A stretch of 64,000 nt of DNA from Alistipes sp. (lineage in GTDB: Bacteria; Bacteroidota; Bacteroidia; Bacteroidales; Rikenellaceae), in contig JAFTOU010000006.1 of the NCBI GenBank assembly GCA_017463615.1, positions 62,001-126,000 on the forward strand, read 5' to 3'. The notes beneath the pieces were generated by a model. The model was not told where the DNA came from, made no database searches, and saw nothing but the letters and a program-made list of their open reading frames with translations. Made by a program: the position numbers and the translations under genes. Below are positions 16,469 to 25,665 of this stretch, piece after piece (the stretch's first letter is position 1; each line of letters begins with the position of its first letter).

Positions 16469-17917
16469 ATGCCCTCATTCTCACTTCGCAATATTGCCGA
16501 CAAGGCCTCGCTGATGCCTATGGCAGCCATTGTCCTCGCGCTTATCGGGGGCATACTGCTCAGCGTGCATTACGATGTGGCGTGGAGTGTGTGGTTGGCA
16601 CTTGTGGCGCTCTCGGCGCTGCTCTCGCTACGCTGGAGGCAGGTTGTCCTGGCGGCGGTATTTGCCTTTGGAGGCTTTGTGCTTGCGCTGAATAGGTACG
16701 AGATGCTGCCACAATCTGTGCCCGTGAGGTTGGTCGTAGAGATTGACGACGAGGGTACAGACTATGGGCGCTACAGCACCTACTCGGCAAATGTGCTGAT
16801 GATAGACGGCAGACATAGCAGGGCAAAGGTGCGCATCACTGCCGACTCGCTGCTCGTCCCGCGCTATGGGGATATTGTTGAGCTTAATGCCACCATTCGC
16901 CCCTTCCAACCGCAGGGGAGTGGCTATGCGACATCTATGTATCGGCGTGGCTACTCGGGCAGGGTTACGATGAGTAGCTACCGCATAGTGAGCTACACCC
17001 CGAATGACCACCTGCGCCTGCATAGCCGCGCTGTGGATAGGCTCAAGAGCCTTACGCCACAGAGTCTGGGGCGCGATGTGGCTATGTCGGTGACCCTCGG
17101 CACAAGGTCTATTACGGGCAGTGAACTATCCGACGACTACTCGCACAGCGGAGCGTCGCACCTGCTTGCCGTGTCGGGTCTGCATGTGGGACTGGTCTTT
17201 GCGCTACTAAATATACTGCTGCTGCCGCTGCTGATGCTCTGGCGCGGAAATATCTACCGCGCGGTGATAGTGGTGGCGATGATATGGCTCTATGTGGCAC
17301 TATGCGGCTACCCGACAAGTGCTATCCGCGCAGCGATAATGTTTACCGTGCTGCAGCTCTCCTATATCTCCAAGAGCCGCCACCTGCCCGAGAACTCGCT
17401 CTGCACAACGGCATTTATGATGCTCGCCATAGAGCCCTATATGCTCTTTGAGCTTAGCTTCAGCCTCTCCTTTACTGCCGTGGCGGCAATAGTATTCGTT
17501 GCAAGACCGCTGATAACGATGATTCGCTACCACGGCCCACTAAAGGGCGTTGTGGACGGAGTGGTTATATCTACCGTCTGCGTGGTGGCTACAGCGCCGC
17601 TCATATCGCATAGCTTCGGCGTGGTATCGCTGCTGAGCATAATTATTACACCTCTGGCACTGATCACAGCGCAGGTAATCATCGTCTGCAATATCGCCGC
17701 CCTCATACTGCCACTCCCCGTGGCTCAGATAGTCGCCCAGAGTGCCGCCTGGTGCGGAAAAGTGCAGAATATGCTCGTGCACTCATTCACCGAGCCGGGC
17801 GTGGGATACACTCTGCTGCAGATAGATAGCGCCACAATGACCGCCTGCTACGCCGTAATGATAGCCCTCACCCTGCTCAGTTTCGGCTTCCGCTGGAATG
17901 CCCGCAAGGAGGAGTAG
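16469..17917 (+). CDS. comEC: ComEC/Rec2 family DNA-uptake channel protein
   Basis: 482 residues. Many membrane segments, with the hallmark ComEC sequence HSGASHLLAVSGLHVGLVFA about residues 225-245, SAIRAAIMFTVLQL and FELSFSLSFTAVAA. The N-terminal part is a soluble beta domain (VRLVVEIDDEGTDYG, KVRITADSLLVPRYGDIV) like the DUF4131/OB region. The protein ends soon after the competence domain, so the C-terminal metallo-beta-lactamase domain of full-length ComEC is missing; short forms are common in Bacteroidota. It would carry single-stranded DNA across the inner membrane. The start is 52 bases after the rpmE2 stop and after that gene's terminator, so its promoter is unclear. Confidence 0.88.
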   Translation: MPSFSLRNIADKASLMPMAAIVLALIGGILLSVHYDVAWSVWLALVALSALLSLRWRQVVLAAVFAFGGFVLALNRYEMLPQSVPVRLVVEIDDEGTDYGRYSTYSANVLMIDGRHSRAKVRITADSLLVPRYGDIVELNATIRPFQPQGSGYATSMYRRGYSGRVTMSSYRIVSYTPNDHLRLHSRAVDRLKSLTPQSLGRDVAMSVTLGTRSITGSELSDDYSHSGASHLLAVSGLHVGLVFALLNILLLPLLMLWRGNIYRAVIVVAMIWLYVALCGYPTSAIRAAIMFTVLQLSYISKSRHLPENSLCTTAFMMLAIEPYMLFELSFSLSFTAVAAIVFVARPLITMIRYHGPLKGVVDGVVISTVCVVATAPLISHSFGVVSLLSIIITPLALITAQVIIVCNIAALILPLPVAQIVAQSAAWCGKVQNMLVHSFTEPGVGYTLLQIDSATMTACYAVMIALTLLSFGFRWNARKEE

Positions 17918-18020
17918 GATATGAGAGTATGATTTTTTCTCAAAAAAATCTTCATTTTTGCACAATATTCGCAATAGTCTGTTCGTTGAGTCAATGTAAA
18001 ACAACTAAAAACTTTAACAG

Positions 18021-18455
18021 ATGAAAAGATTTATTGCAACTTTAACCATTTTATTCGGTTTTTCGTATGCTGTATATGCAGACGAGCGTCCTATAGAGAT
18101 GTCGCAGTTACCGAAGGCGGCGCAGGAGTTTATGGCGAAGAATTTTAGTGGCTCGCCAGTGATGTATGTCAATATGGACCGTGACCTGCTTGACACCGAC
18201 TACGAGGTGCGTCTTGAGGATGGCACGAAGATAGATTTCAACGGCAGCGGCAACTGGACCGACATCAGCAACAAGCGCACGGGCATCCCTACCTCAATCA
18301 TCCCTGCCAAGTTGGTAAGCTATGTCCACAAGCACTATCCAGATGCTCGCTTCCTGGCCATTGAGCGCGGCTCGCGCGACTACGAAATAAAGCTCTCAAA
18401 CGGCATAGAGCTGACTTTCAACAAGGAGGGCAGATTAGTTGGGTTTGATGATTAG
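18021..18455 (+). CDS. PepSY-like periplasmic protein (DUF2874)
   Basis: 144 residues. Cleavable signal (MKRFIATLTILFGFSYAVYA). Two beta-rich PepSY-like repeats are visible: LPKAAQEFMAKNFSG with YEVRLEDGTKIDFNGSGNW, and IPAKLVSYVHKHYPDA with YEIKLSNGIELTFNKEGRL. This is the Bacteroidota putative beta-lactamase-inhibitor-like, PepSY-like family. Its members are small periplasmic proteins of unsettled function. It stands alone between comEC and a convergent outer-membrane protein gene. Confidence 0.8.
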   Translation: MKRFIATLTILFGFSYAVYADERPIEMSQLPKAAQEFMAKNFSGSPVMYVNMDRDLLDTDYEVRLEDGTKIDFNGSGNWTDISNKRTGIPTSIIPAKLVSYVHKHYPDARFLAIERGSRDYEIKLSNGIELTFNKEGRLVGFDD

Positions 18456-18467
18456 CCATTATTCCTC

Positions 18468-18560
18468 CGACAATACTTATAGGGTGCAGTCAGAACTTAT
18501 AGTTCCAACTGCACCCTATAAAACTATCGCGTAGCGATACCTTGATATAGCCAATAGCTA
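18468..18560. repeat. Dispersed hairpin repeat between convergent genes
   Basis: Same family as the copies at 13001-13260: stem TTATAGGGTGCAGT with ACTGCACCCTATAA (18477-18522), then CTATCGCGTAGCGATA and CTTGATATAGCCAATAGC. The stem bases differ from the 13-kb copies while pairing is kept. It may serve as a two-way terminator here. Confidence 0.7.
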
Positions 18561-18563
18561 AAA

Positions 18564-19991
18564 TTAGAATAGGTAGCCGGTATTGATATAGAACGCACCC
18601 TTGCCGTCCTGCTTGCGCAGCTTGCCTACTGGCAGACCGTACTCAAAGGCAACGATAAAGTTCTGGTTCATAATAAATCGCAGACCGCCACCCACGGTGA
18701 TATGTGGCAGGTCGGACTCCTGACCCAGAGCCATATACTCCTCATACGCCTGCTTAGCCTTCTGGTACTCGCCCACAGATGCGAAGTCACTCTCGGTGCG
18801 CTTGAACGACATATCAAAACCGCGTGTTACATAAGTACCGTCACTAAAGGCGCTCAGACCGAAGGAGATATTCTGCTTCCAGAGGGTAAAAGTGACAAAT
18901 CGCCAGCGAATCTCGGCGTTGTAGGATGCCATATCAAGACCCTGCACGCGGTTACGCATAATGCCTCGCACGGTGCGGTAGCCACCCATACCATCGCGGT
19001 CGTAGGTAGGACCCATAGTGGTGAGGTAAGGGCATACATAGTATGGCGCACTCTTGCCGATAGTACCCTGATAGTTGAGGCGGTAGGCGATAGTGAGGAT
19101 ATCGTTCTTAACCACAGGGATATAGTGGCGGAAGGTAGCCGAGTACTTGTAGTAAGGGTTTGTAGTGCCGAGCCACTTAGGTGCAGCGATGATATGAGCC
19201 TCAGCCCACACGCCGCGTGACGGAGCACCCTCCTTATCGCGGGTATCAAAGAGCAGACCTACGCGCACGGTGCTGTTGAAGCCACCATTAGCCTCGCTAT
19301 CTGAGATAAGACCCCACTGGCGGTACTGCTCAAAGAGCGTAGGCTCGCTGTCTGGGAACATCTTGTACTCCTCCTTATTCTTGTTAATCTTCTCGCGGTT
19401 GATAGCACCCTGCTTGTAGTAGCTGAAGTGGTAGCCAGCCTCCCAGAAGAGTTTTTTGTTCCAGATATTACCCACAAAGTCGGTCTTGAAGAGTATTGCC
19501 AGACGGTTGATGCGGTACTTAGGGGTGTAGATGTAGTTGTCGTGGTTCTCCTTATCCTTACCCAGCGCAACCATCTCGTGGTCGTAGTAGGACTGGTAGC
19601 CATTGAAGCCGTAGAAGTCCATAGCCTTATCGTTGAAGATAGTCAGCGCTGACGACCAACGCACGCCCGGGATAAGGAAGCGGTTGTCGTAGGAGAGGAT
19701 GTACTGCTGAGAGCCCTTAGTGAAGAAGGAAGCCTCCATATACCACTGCTGGCGGGTATTTGGATAGGTGCTGCCGTCGCCAAAGTCGTAGATGTTGAGC
19801 AGCGCACCGAGCTGGAAGCCCTTGTCGGCATCAAATGCCACAGCGGGCAGCGGACCGAAGTTATATCCAGTCTTTACAATCTCGTCTTTCTTTGTCTCTG
19901 TAGCATCGCTCTGCTCCGCCTTCTTGCTCTTTGCCGTAGCACTAAATGCGATAAGCAGCGCAGAGAGTGTGAGGATAAATTTAATCTTCAT
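18564..19991 (-). CDS. BamA/TamA-family outer-membrane beta-barrel protein
   Basis: 475 residues. Signal peptide (MKIKFILTLSALLIAFSATA), a short charged linker, then a predicted beta barrel: FGPLPAVAFDADKGFQLGAL, QQYILSYDNRFLIPGVRW, GLLFDTRDKEGAPSRGVWAE, and a closing FVAFEYGLPVGKLRKQDGKG with the final strand ending in Phe (INTGYLF). These are features of the Omp85 barrel domain without POTRA repeats. It ends at an aromatic residue as barrel-assembly substrates do. The role is unknown: a lipid or protein transporter, or an orphan barrel. It starts 2 bases after the stop of the acyltransferase gene upstream, so it is probably co-transcribed with it. Confidence 0.82.
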   Translation of the reverse strand: MKIKFILTLSALLIAFSATAKSKKAEQSDATETKKDEIVKTGYNFGPLPAVAFDADKGFQLGALLNIYDFGDGSTYPNTRQQWYMEASFFTKGSQQYILSYDNRFLIPGVRWSSALTIFNDKAMDFYGFNGYQSYYDHEMVALGKDKENHDNYIYTPKYRINRLAILFKTDFVGNIWNKKLFWEAGYHFSYYKQGAINREKINKNKEEYKMFPDSEPTLFEQYRQWGLISDSEANGGFNSTVRVGLLFDTRDKEGAPSRGVWAEAHIIAAPKWLGTTNPYYKYSATFRHYIPVVKNDILTIAYRLNYQGTIGKSAPYYVCPYLTTMGPTYDRDGMGGYRTVRGIMRNRVQGLDMASYNAEIRWRFVTFTLWKQNISFGLSAFSDGTYVTRGFDMSFKRTESDFASVGEYQKAKQAYEEYMALGQESDLPHITVGGGLRFIMNQNFIVAFEYGLPVGKLRKQDGKGAFYINTGYLF

Positions 19992-19993
19992 AC

Positions 19994-21331
19994 TTATTTA
20001 AGTTTGTTAAATACTATTTCTCTAATTTTACGGTATTTAGCCCTAAGCTCGCTGTTGAAGAGCAGCTTGATGTCCGAGATACCCAGACGCAGCAGTCGCC
20101 AAGTCTCGTGTGCCACGATAGGTGCTGGCAGCAGTGCGAGGGTTATAGGCAGAGCCCACTGCCAAGGCAGGGTGGCGTATGCAACGATGGAGTAGATAAT
20201 CATCAGCAGAGGCCATACCAGCAGGTTTATAAGGTAACGCACCGAGTTGCGGAAGGCGTGGTCGCGCAGCTTGGTAAAGATAAAGGCGCAGAGCATATTT
20301 ATTGGCAGCGTGAGCACCGACACAGGTATGCAGTATGGCAGCGCAACAAGGACAAAGAGTACCTTGAGAATACGCGAGAGCGTCGGATACTTCACCGACA
20401 CCGAGGCGAGGCTTATATGCTGTGCACGACGCATCTTAGATGCCTCATCACCCAAGCGTAGCAGCTGCTCTGCCTTTGCTGGCTCGTTCTGAATCATCTG
20501 CTCTATCTGATTTACCGTCAAGTTGTTAGCCTCAAAGTGGAGGTCTAACTGATGTGGTCGGCGGGTGGCTGACACGCCCTTAAGGCGCTTTGCCTGCTGC
20601 TTTACCACAGCGGCGCAAATCTCGTACTTAGCATCGTAGTGCTCGTCGTTAGGGATGTAGAATATGGAGTTCTGCATACGCTCGGTAAGCTCCTCCTTCA
20701 TCTCCACCATCAGCTCGGCAGGGGTCAGAGTGTTATGCGCAGCGATAAACTTGCCCACATTTATAGGCTCGCCAATCTGCACACGCACGGTGGAGCGGAA
20801 GCGGAAGAAACTACCATATCGCATACCCACGGGCACGATATAGAGTGGCATATCGGGCATCATCTCCTGCGCCTGCAGGGCGATGCGGAAGATACCCTTA
20901 GAGAGCGGCAGCGAGGAGAACTTCGCCTGATGCGTGCCCTCTGGGAATATGCAGAATGGAATCTTGTCGCGCAGCACATCTACGGCACGCTCAAAGGTGT
21001 CGTTATTCTTCTTCACCTCCTCATATCCGTCGCGGATGCGCATCACAGGCATAATCTTGAGCCATGTGAGCAGCTTTGCCAGCTTCGGATTGCGGAAGAT
21101 GTCGGCTCGGGCAACAAAGACCTTAGGCTTGCGATCCATCGCCAGCAACACCAAGGCGTCCATCAAGGCGTTGGTGTGGTTTGGGGCGTAGATTATAGCG
21201 CCATCTGTAGGGATGCGCTCGCGTCCGACATATCGCACATTGCGATAGGAGAGGAACAGCGCCAAGTCTACATAGTATCGCAAGAAGTTGTAGAGAGGAC
21301 TATTGTCCTGAACTTTTTTCTGCTTTGCCAT
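19994..21331 (-). CDS. PlsC-family phospholipid/glycerol acyltransferase
   Basis: 445 residues. The acyltransferase motif I appears as APNHTNALMDAL (H52, D58; the Bacteroidota form with one residue more than HX4D). The KVFVARADIF block and motif III FPEGTHQAKF follow near residue 130. A C-terminal extension with hydrophobic stretches (VLFVLVALPYCIPVSVLTLP, LLVWPLLMIIYSIVAYATLP) makes it longer than ordinary 1-acylglycerol-3-phosphate acyltransferases of about 240. Likely transfers an acyl group to a lysophospholipid or related lipid at the inner membrane. It sits 1 base from the transporter gene upstream and 2 from the barrel gene downstream, so the three form one operon. Confidence 0.87.
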   Translation of the reverse strand: MAKQKKVQDNSPLYNFLRYYVDLALFLSYRNVRYVGRERIPTDGAIIYAPNHTNALMDALVLLAMDRKPKVFVARADIFRNPKLAKLLTWLKIMPVMRIRDGYEEVKKNNDTFERAVDVLRDKIPFCIFPEGTHQAKFSSLPLSKGIFRIALQAQEMMPDMPLYIVPVGMRYGSFFRFRSTVRVQIGEPINVGKFIAAHNTLTPAELMVEMKEELTERMQNSIFYIPNDEHYDAKYEICAAVVKQQAKRLKGVSATRRPHQLDLHFEANNLTVNQIEQMIQNEPAKAEQLLRLGDEASKMRRAQHISLASVSVKYPTLSRILKVLFVLVALPYCIPVSVLTLPINMLCAFIFTKLRDHAFRNSVRYLINLLVWPLLMIIYSIVAYATLPWQWALPITLALLPAPIVAHETWRLLRLGISDIKLLFNSELRAKYRKIREIVFNKLK

Positions 21332-21332
21332 A

Positions 21333-22286
21333 CTACTGAGCTAATGGTTTGCGGCGGAAGAGGAATGCTGTAGTGAGTCCCGAAATGATGTGCCAGATGC
21401 CCCACCAAGCCGTGATAATGAGCATACCTCCATAGTGGCCGTGCCAAATCTCTGGCGGGAAGATTGCAGGGTTGAAGAGCAGCACCAGACCCAATCCTGA
21501 GTTCTGAATACCCACCTCAATGGTTGTTGAGCGGTAGTCAGCCTCTGGCAGACCTGCCCACTTACCACCGAAGTAACCTGTAGCCAGTGCACTACCGTTG
21601 TGCAGCAGCACGATGATGGCGATGTAGAAGATGTTGTTTACAATAATCTCGTAATTCTGTGATACTGAGGCGATAACCATGCAGATAAAGAGCAGGATGG
21701 AGAGCACCTGCGCAGGCTTTGTAATCTTCTTAGTCGCATTTGGGAAGTACTTTGCAAAGATAAGTCCCAGCACGATAGGTACACCGAGCAGCAGCAGAAT
21801 CTGCCACAACATCGGCAGGAATGGAATTACCAGACGCGGAATGTCGTTGTGCACACTTGCAAAAGCGCTGTAGAGTGAGCCCCAGATGTAGAAGTTGAGA
21901 GGGGTTACCAGTGGGGCGAAGGCTGTAGTTACAGCGGTCATAGAGACCGAGAGCTCCACATTACCCTTTGAGAGCGAAGAGATAAAGTTGGAGATATTAC
22001 CACCAGGACAGCTGGCAACCAGTATCATACCGAGTGCAACCATCGGAGTAATCCACGGATTGAGCACCATTGTAGTCAGGAAGGTTACGGCTGGAAGTGC
22101 CACCCACTGCAGTAGGATGCCAACGATTACTGACTTTGGATGACGGAATACATCCTTGAATGTCTGGGTCTTAATGCCCAGCGCTACGCCGAACATCACA
22201 AAGGCGAGGATGATATTTACTATCATCATGCCGCCCTCACCGAAGTTGATGGTCAGGCTGTTTAGAGATTCTAATTGTTCTTTCAT
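21333..22286 (-). CDS. Bile acid:sodium symporter family transporter
   Basis: 317 residues with about nine or ten membrane segments. Family signature regions: FGVALGIKTQTFKDVFRHP, PGGNISNFISSLSKGN (crossover and sodium site), AFAPLVTPLNF, and TIEVGIQNSGLGLVL. The family (SBF/BASS) moves bile acids, pantothenate, pyruvate or other organic acids with sodium. The substrate cannot be read from sequence; in a gut Bacteroidales a bile-acid link is possible but unproven. First gene of the leftward operon that continues with the acyltransferase and barrel protein. Confidence 0.87.
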   Translation of the reverse strand: MKEQLESLNSLTINFGEGGMMIVNIILAFVMFGVALGIKTQTFKDVFRHPKSVIVGILLQWVALPAVTFLTTMVLNPWITPMVALGMILVASCPGGNISNFISSLSKGNVELSVSMTAVTTAFAPLVTPLNFYIWGSLYSAFASVHNDIPRLVIPFLPMLWQILLLLGVPIVLGLIFAKYFPNATKKITKPAQVLSILLFICMVIASVSQNYEIIVNNIFYIAIIVLLHNGSALATGYFGGKWAGLPEADYRSTTIEVGIQNSGLGLVLLFNPAIFPPEIWHGHYGGMLIITAWWGIWHIISGLTTAFLFRRKPLAQ

Positions 22287-22611
22287 ATAAGGTGTAAATT
22301 TGGTCTAAAATCATCAATATCTGTAGGTAATATCAATAATTTTAGCTCAAAATATCACCCACACATTATCTCAATCAGTCACAAATGTAACAATTTATTT
22401 GATACTATACGACTTTTTGCTCATAAAAAACACCTAAACCGCCATAGAGTGCACTGCAGCCCCTCTTTATGCGCGCGCGTGAAGAGTGATTCTGCCTGTT
22501 TTACTATTTGTTTTGCTTATAGTTCTATAAAAAATATCAATTTGACAAATAGTTTTCTTTGCATTATCTTTGCATCAGAAACAGAAAGTTAAACGATTAA
22601 AAGCATACGAT
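22287..22611. other. Divergent AT-rich intergenic region
   Basis: Separates the transporter gene (leftward) from the thioredoxin gene (rightward). The only clear signal is the thioredoxin promoter at its right end. I see no further reading frame or strong hairpin in it. Confidence 0.5.
22541..22572 (+). promoter_or_regulatory. Promoter of the thioredoxin-ferritin-desulfoferrodoxin operon
   Basis: TTTG at 22541-22544, 20 bases, TATCTTTG at 22565-22572. The leader to the ATG at 22612 is about 35 bases. Confidence 0.75.
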
Positions 22612-22968
22612 ATGGCAACTATAAATCTTACGAAAGGGGGCTTTGTTCGCAGGGTGGCCGACATAGATAATCTTGCGAATTGGAACTTTTTGGGTACACG
22701 CCCGGCGTTGATAGATTTCTACGCCTCGTGGTGCGGCCCTTGTCAGCGACTCGCCCCAATTTTGGAGCGCATATCCGAGGAGTTTGCCGGCAGGGTGGAT
22801 ATCTACAAGGTCAATGTAGACGACGAGGAGCAGCTCGCCCAGGCATTCGGCATACGCTCAATCCCTACGCTGATATTTATCCCAATCACAGGCGCACCTG
22901 AGCGAACAATGGGAGCGATGAGCGAGGCGGAGCTTCGCACAAGACTTAACAACTTGATTAACAGATAA
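22612..22968 (+). CDS. Thioredoxin family protein
   Basis: 118 residues from the ATG at 22612; an upstream in-frame ATG at 22570 falls inside the promoter. Thioredoxin fold with active site FYASWCGPCQRLAP (C41, C44), the VDIYKVNVDDEEQLAQAFG strand and the cis-Pro loop IRSIPTLIF. No signal peptide, so cytoplasmic. It reduces protein disulfides. Co-directional with ferritin 29 bases downstream and desulfoferrodoxin after that, forming an oxidative-stress group. Confidence 0.93.
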   Translation: MATINLTKGGFVRRVADIDNLANWNFLGTRPALIDFYASWCGPCQRLAPILERISEEFAGRVDIYKVNVDDEEQLAQAFGIRSIPTLIFIPITGAPERTMGAMSEAELRTRLNNLINR

Positions 22969-22997
22969 TTTTACTAACTTATAAAACACCTACAACT

Positions 22998-23522
22998 ATG
23001 ATTAGCACAAAACTTCACACAGCGATTAACGACCAGATTAACGCCGAGTTATGGTCAGCCTATCTCTACCTCTCAATGTCTATGGATGCCGAGGCTAAGG
23101 GTTTCAAGGGGGTAGCAAATTGGTTCTATGTTCAGTGGTTAGAGGAGCAGGACCATGCACGCATACTGATGAACTATCTTAACTCGCGCGACGCCAAGGT
23201 GACCCTCAAACCTATTGAGCCAGTACGCACAGAGTGGGACTCAGTGCTTGAGATGTTCACCGAGACCCTGCGCCACGAGAAGGTGGTAACGGGGCTTATC
23301 AACAACCTGGCTGCTATAGCTGCCGAGGACCACGACTTCGCATCATCAAATATGCTCGTATGGTTTGTAAACGAGCAGGTTGAGGAGGAGGAGTCTGCCC
23401 GCGAGATGATATTCGCAACAGAGAGCGTTGAGGGCAATAAGTACGGTATGTACCAGCTTGACAAGGAGCTTGCAGCGCGTGTATACACACAGGCGTCGCC
23501 ACTCGCTTCAAGCGCAGAATGA
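22998..23522 (+). CDS. ftnA: Non-haem ferritin
   Basis: 174 residues, the usual length. The ferroxidase ligands are in place: E17 (INAEL), E50 and H53 (WLEEQDH), E94 and Q127 (NEQVEEE). Four-helix bundle, with the C-terminal helix ending LDKELAARVYTQASP. It stores iron as a 24-mer in the cytoplasm and removes Fe(II) that would react with peroxide. Middle gene of the thioredoxin-ferritin-desulfoferrodoxin group, which suggests joint control by oxygen or peroxide. Confidence 0.95.
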   Translation: MISTKLHTAINDQINAELWSAYLYLSMSMDAEAKGFKGVANWFYVQWLEEQDHARILMNYLNSRDAKVTLKPIEPVRTEWDSVLEMFTETLRHEKVVTGLINNLAAIAAEDHDFASSNMLVWFVNEQVEEEESAREMIFATESVEGNKYGMYQLDKELAARVYTQASPLASSAE

Positions 23523-23550
23523 GAGTTGTAAATAATTAAAAATCAGAGAT

Positions 23551-23919
23551 ATGGCAAAGTTTTTTAAGTGCCGCCATTGCGGTAATGTAGTAGAGAAGGT
23601 CGTAGATTCGGGTGTAGCAGTGGTATGCTGCGGCGAGAAGATGGAGGAGCTTGTTCCCAACACCGTTGAGGCGAGTGGCGAGAAGCATATCCCCGTAGTT
23701 ACGCGCATAGACGAGAATACCATAAAGGTTGAGGTCGGCAGCGTTGCCCATCCGATGCTCCCCGAGCACCATATAGCCTTCATCTATGTGGAGACCGAGA
23801 GCGGTGGTATCCGCGTAAATCTGACCGATAAGCCTCAGGCGACCATCGTCTGCCCATCCAAGCCTATTGCGGTCTATGAGTACTGCAACATCCACGGACT
23901 GTGGAAGGTAGAGCTATAG
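23551..23919 (+). CDS. dfx: Desulfoferrodoxin (superoxide reductase, two-iron type)
   Basis: 122 residues. The N-terminal desulforedoxin-like centre has C7, C10, C26 and C27 (FKCRHCG, VVCCGEKM). The catalytic centre has EKH (E44, K45, H46), H67, H73 or H74 in AHPMLPEHH, C112 and H115 in YCNIHGLWK. It reduces superoxide to hydrogen peroxide using one electron, normally from rubredoxin, in the cytoplasm of anaerobes. Last gene of the operon; its stop abuts the stop of the convergent peptidase gene with no bases between, so there is no room for a terminator. Confidence 0.95.
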   Translation: MAKFFKCRHCGNVVEKVVDSGVAVVCCGEKMEELVPNTVEASGEKHIPVVTRIDENTIKVEVGSVAHPMLPEHHIAFIYVETESGGIRVNLTDKPQATIVCPSKPIAVYEYCNIHGLWKVEL

Positions 23920-25641
23920 CTAACGGTAGAAAGAACTCTCAATAACGGTGATGTTACCCACATTGTCCTTCACACGCAGACGGACGGTGTGGGTACTCTT
24001 TTTACCCGCCGCAAGAGGGGTGTCAAAGGTGTGGTAGAGGGTGGCTTGTATCGGCGCATAGTTTAGCGTCTTCCACTGCCCGTCTATCCACAGCTCGTAG
24101 CCGTCTACGCCCGAGAAGTTGTCCGATACGGAGAAGGATAATCGCTTGGCATTACTCAGATTTGCACCCTCCGTCCATACCGGGCGTACCTTTGGAGCTA
24201 CGGTGTCGGCAACAACGACCATGCTGCCCACGCTTCGTGTGCGTAGGTATACCTTACCACCGCCCGCGTAGTAACCTCCCGCGTAGGTGTAGCGACCCTT
24301 GTGGTTGCGCAAGGCTACGCAGCACTTTGTTTGCAGCTGCTGTGGCACATCGGCATCCAGTGCTACGGTGATATGCGACTGCAGCGGCAGCTTGTTGTCA
24401 AGCACCTGCCACTGGTTAGAGAGGGTCACTGTGCCGTCAATTTCGGGTCTTATATCTGTAGCCTCCACGCGGCAGAATGTCGGCGCATAGAGCGAGCGCG
24501 CACCCACAAAGGCCTTCGCCCCGCGGTCTGCGACGCAGACCCTGCGACCCGCCCCCGCAACCACAGCCACGCAGTCGCGCACAGGGGTAAAGAGGCGATT
24601 ATCTGCCTTGCCTACGACGGTGAAGGTCAGCTTCGTGCTATTTCCGCAGTCGTCCTCAACCTCAACTACCACATCGCGCTTCTGATTCGCCTCGGCACGC
24701 ATAGCACCACGACCAATAGCTACGCGGTAGAGCGAGCCAGGAGCACCTGCCACCTGCGATAGGCGGATAACCTCGCATCGCGCGCTACGCTGCAGGGCGT
24801 AGTGGCTCACAAGGTTACATAGGCGCGTATCGGCAAAGGCGAAGCCATCCATACGATACTCAAAGATGGTCTTACCATCCACCCTCTTGGTTGCGCGGTA
24901 GATGCCAAAGCGGCTGCTGCCATTGCCCGACTGGTTGTCGCGACACTCCAGTAGGAAGTAACCACAGCGCCCGACCGTCACCGTGCCGTTAATCTCGTAG
25001 TTCCCACCCTTGCCACGCTTGAGCGTATAGCTGCGCATAGGAGCCTCTACAGCCACGCCATCAAGGGTATCAACCTCAATGTAGTGCAGTCGCAGCAGTC
25101 GCGGAGCAATATCGTCCTTGGGACGACAGAGCCCTCGGCGCACGATGTTGTATGTGTGGGTGCCCGCGGCGTTGCGAAGCTCGTAGTGCAGGTGTGGGCC
25201 GAAGGAGTTGCCCGTATTGCCAGAGTAGCCTATCGTATCGCCCTCGCGGACTGGAAAACGGTCGGCGGTGAAGGTCATATCAACGCTATTTGCGCGGTTG
25301 CTGTAGCGGTAGTCGCGCACCAACTCCTCCACCTGGTCGCAAAAGCGCGAGAGGTGGCCGTAGACGGTCATCGTGCCCAACTTGGGATGGGTGACATAGA
25401 GCGCCAAGCCGTAGCCGTAGGGGGAGTGGCTCACGCGCGATATATAACCATCTGCCGCCGCCACAATAGGCTTGCCTATTCGCCCCTCGGTCTTGATGTC
25501 TATGCCCGAGTGGAAGTGGTTTGGTCGCATCTCGGCAAAAGATGCCGAGTGCAACCCCTTAACATCCTTTACGGGGTATTGGTATGCAAAAGCGGCACTT
25601 GAGAGCACCGCAAAGAGTATCAGAAGTCGTAGTTGTCGCAT
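23920..25641 (-). CDS. M23/LytM-family peptidase
   Basis: 573 residues. Signal peptide (MRQLRLLILFAVLSSAAFA). The peptidase domain comes first: FHSGIDIKT (H44, D48), VTHPKLGTMTVYGHLSRF and FGPHLHYELR (H150, H152), the full LytM zinc set. The remaining 400 residues are beta-rich, with a closing domain (SFSVSDNFSGVDGYELWIDG) like those in large Bacteroidota LytM proteins. Expected to cut peptide cross-links in peptidoglycan in the periplasm, or to act as a regulator if inactive; the complete zinc set favours activity. Confidence 0.88.
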   Translation of the reverse strand: MRQLRLLILFAVLSSAAFAYQYPVKDVKGLHSASFAEMRPNHFHSGIDIKTEGRIGKPIVAAADGYISRVSHSPYGYGLALYVTHPKLGTMTVYGHLSRFCDQVEELVRDYRYSNRANSVDMTFTADRFPVREGDTIGYSGNTGNSFGPHLHYELRNAAGTHTYNIVRRGLCRPKDDIAPRLLRLHYIEVDTLDGVAVEAPMRSYTLKRGKGGNYEINGTVTVGRCGYFLLECRDNQSGNGSSRFGIYRATKRVDGKTIFEYRMDGFAFADTRLCNLVSHYALQRSARCEVIRLSQVAGAPGSLYRVAIGRGAMRAEANQKRDVVVEVEDDCGNSTKLTFTVVGKADNRLFTPVRDCVAVVAGAGRRVCVADRGAKAFVGARSLYAPTFCRVEATDIRPEIDGTVTLSNQWQVLDNKLPLQSHITVALDADVPQQLQTKCCVALRNHKGRYTYAGGYYAGGGKVYLRTRSVGSMVVVADTVAPKVRPVWTEGANLSNAKRLSFSVSDNFSGVDGYELWIDGQWKTLNYAPIQATLYHTFDTPLAAGKKSTHTVRLRVKDNVGNITVIESSFYR

Positions 25642-25665
25642 GTCTTCACACTTTATAGTCGTCGC

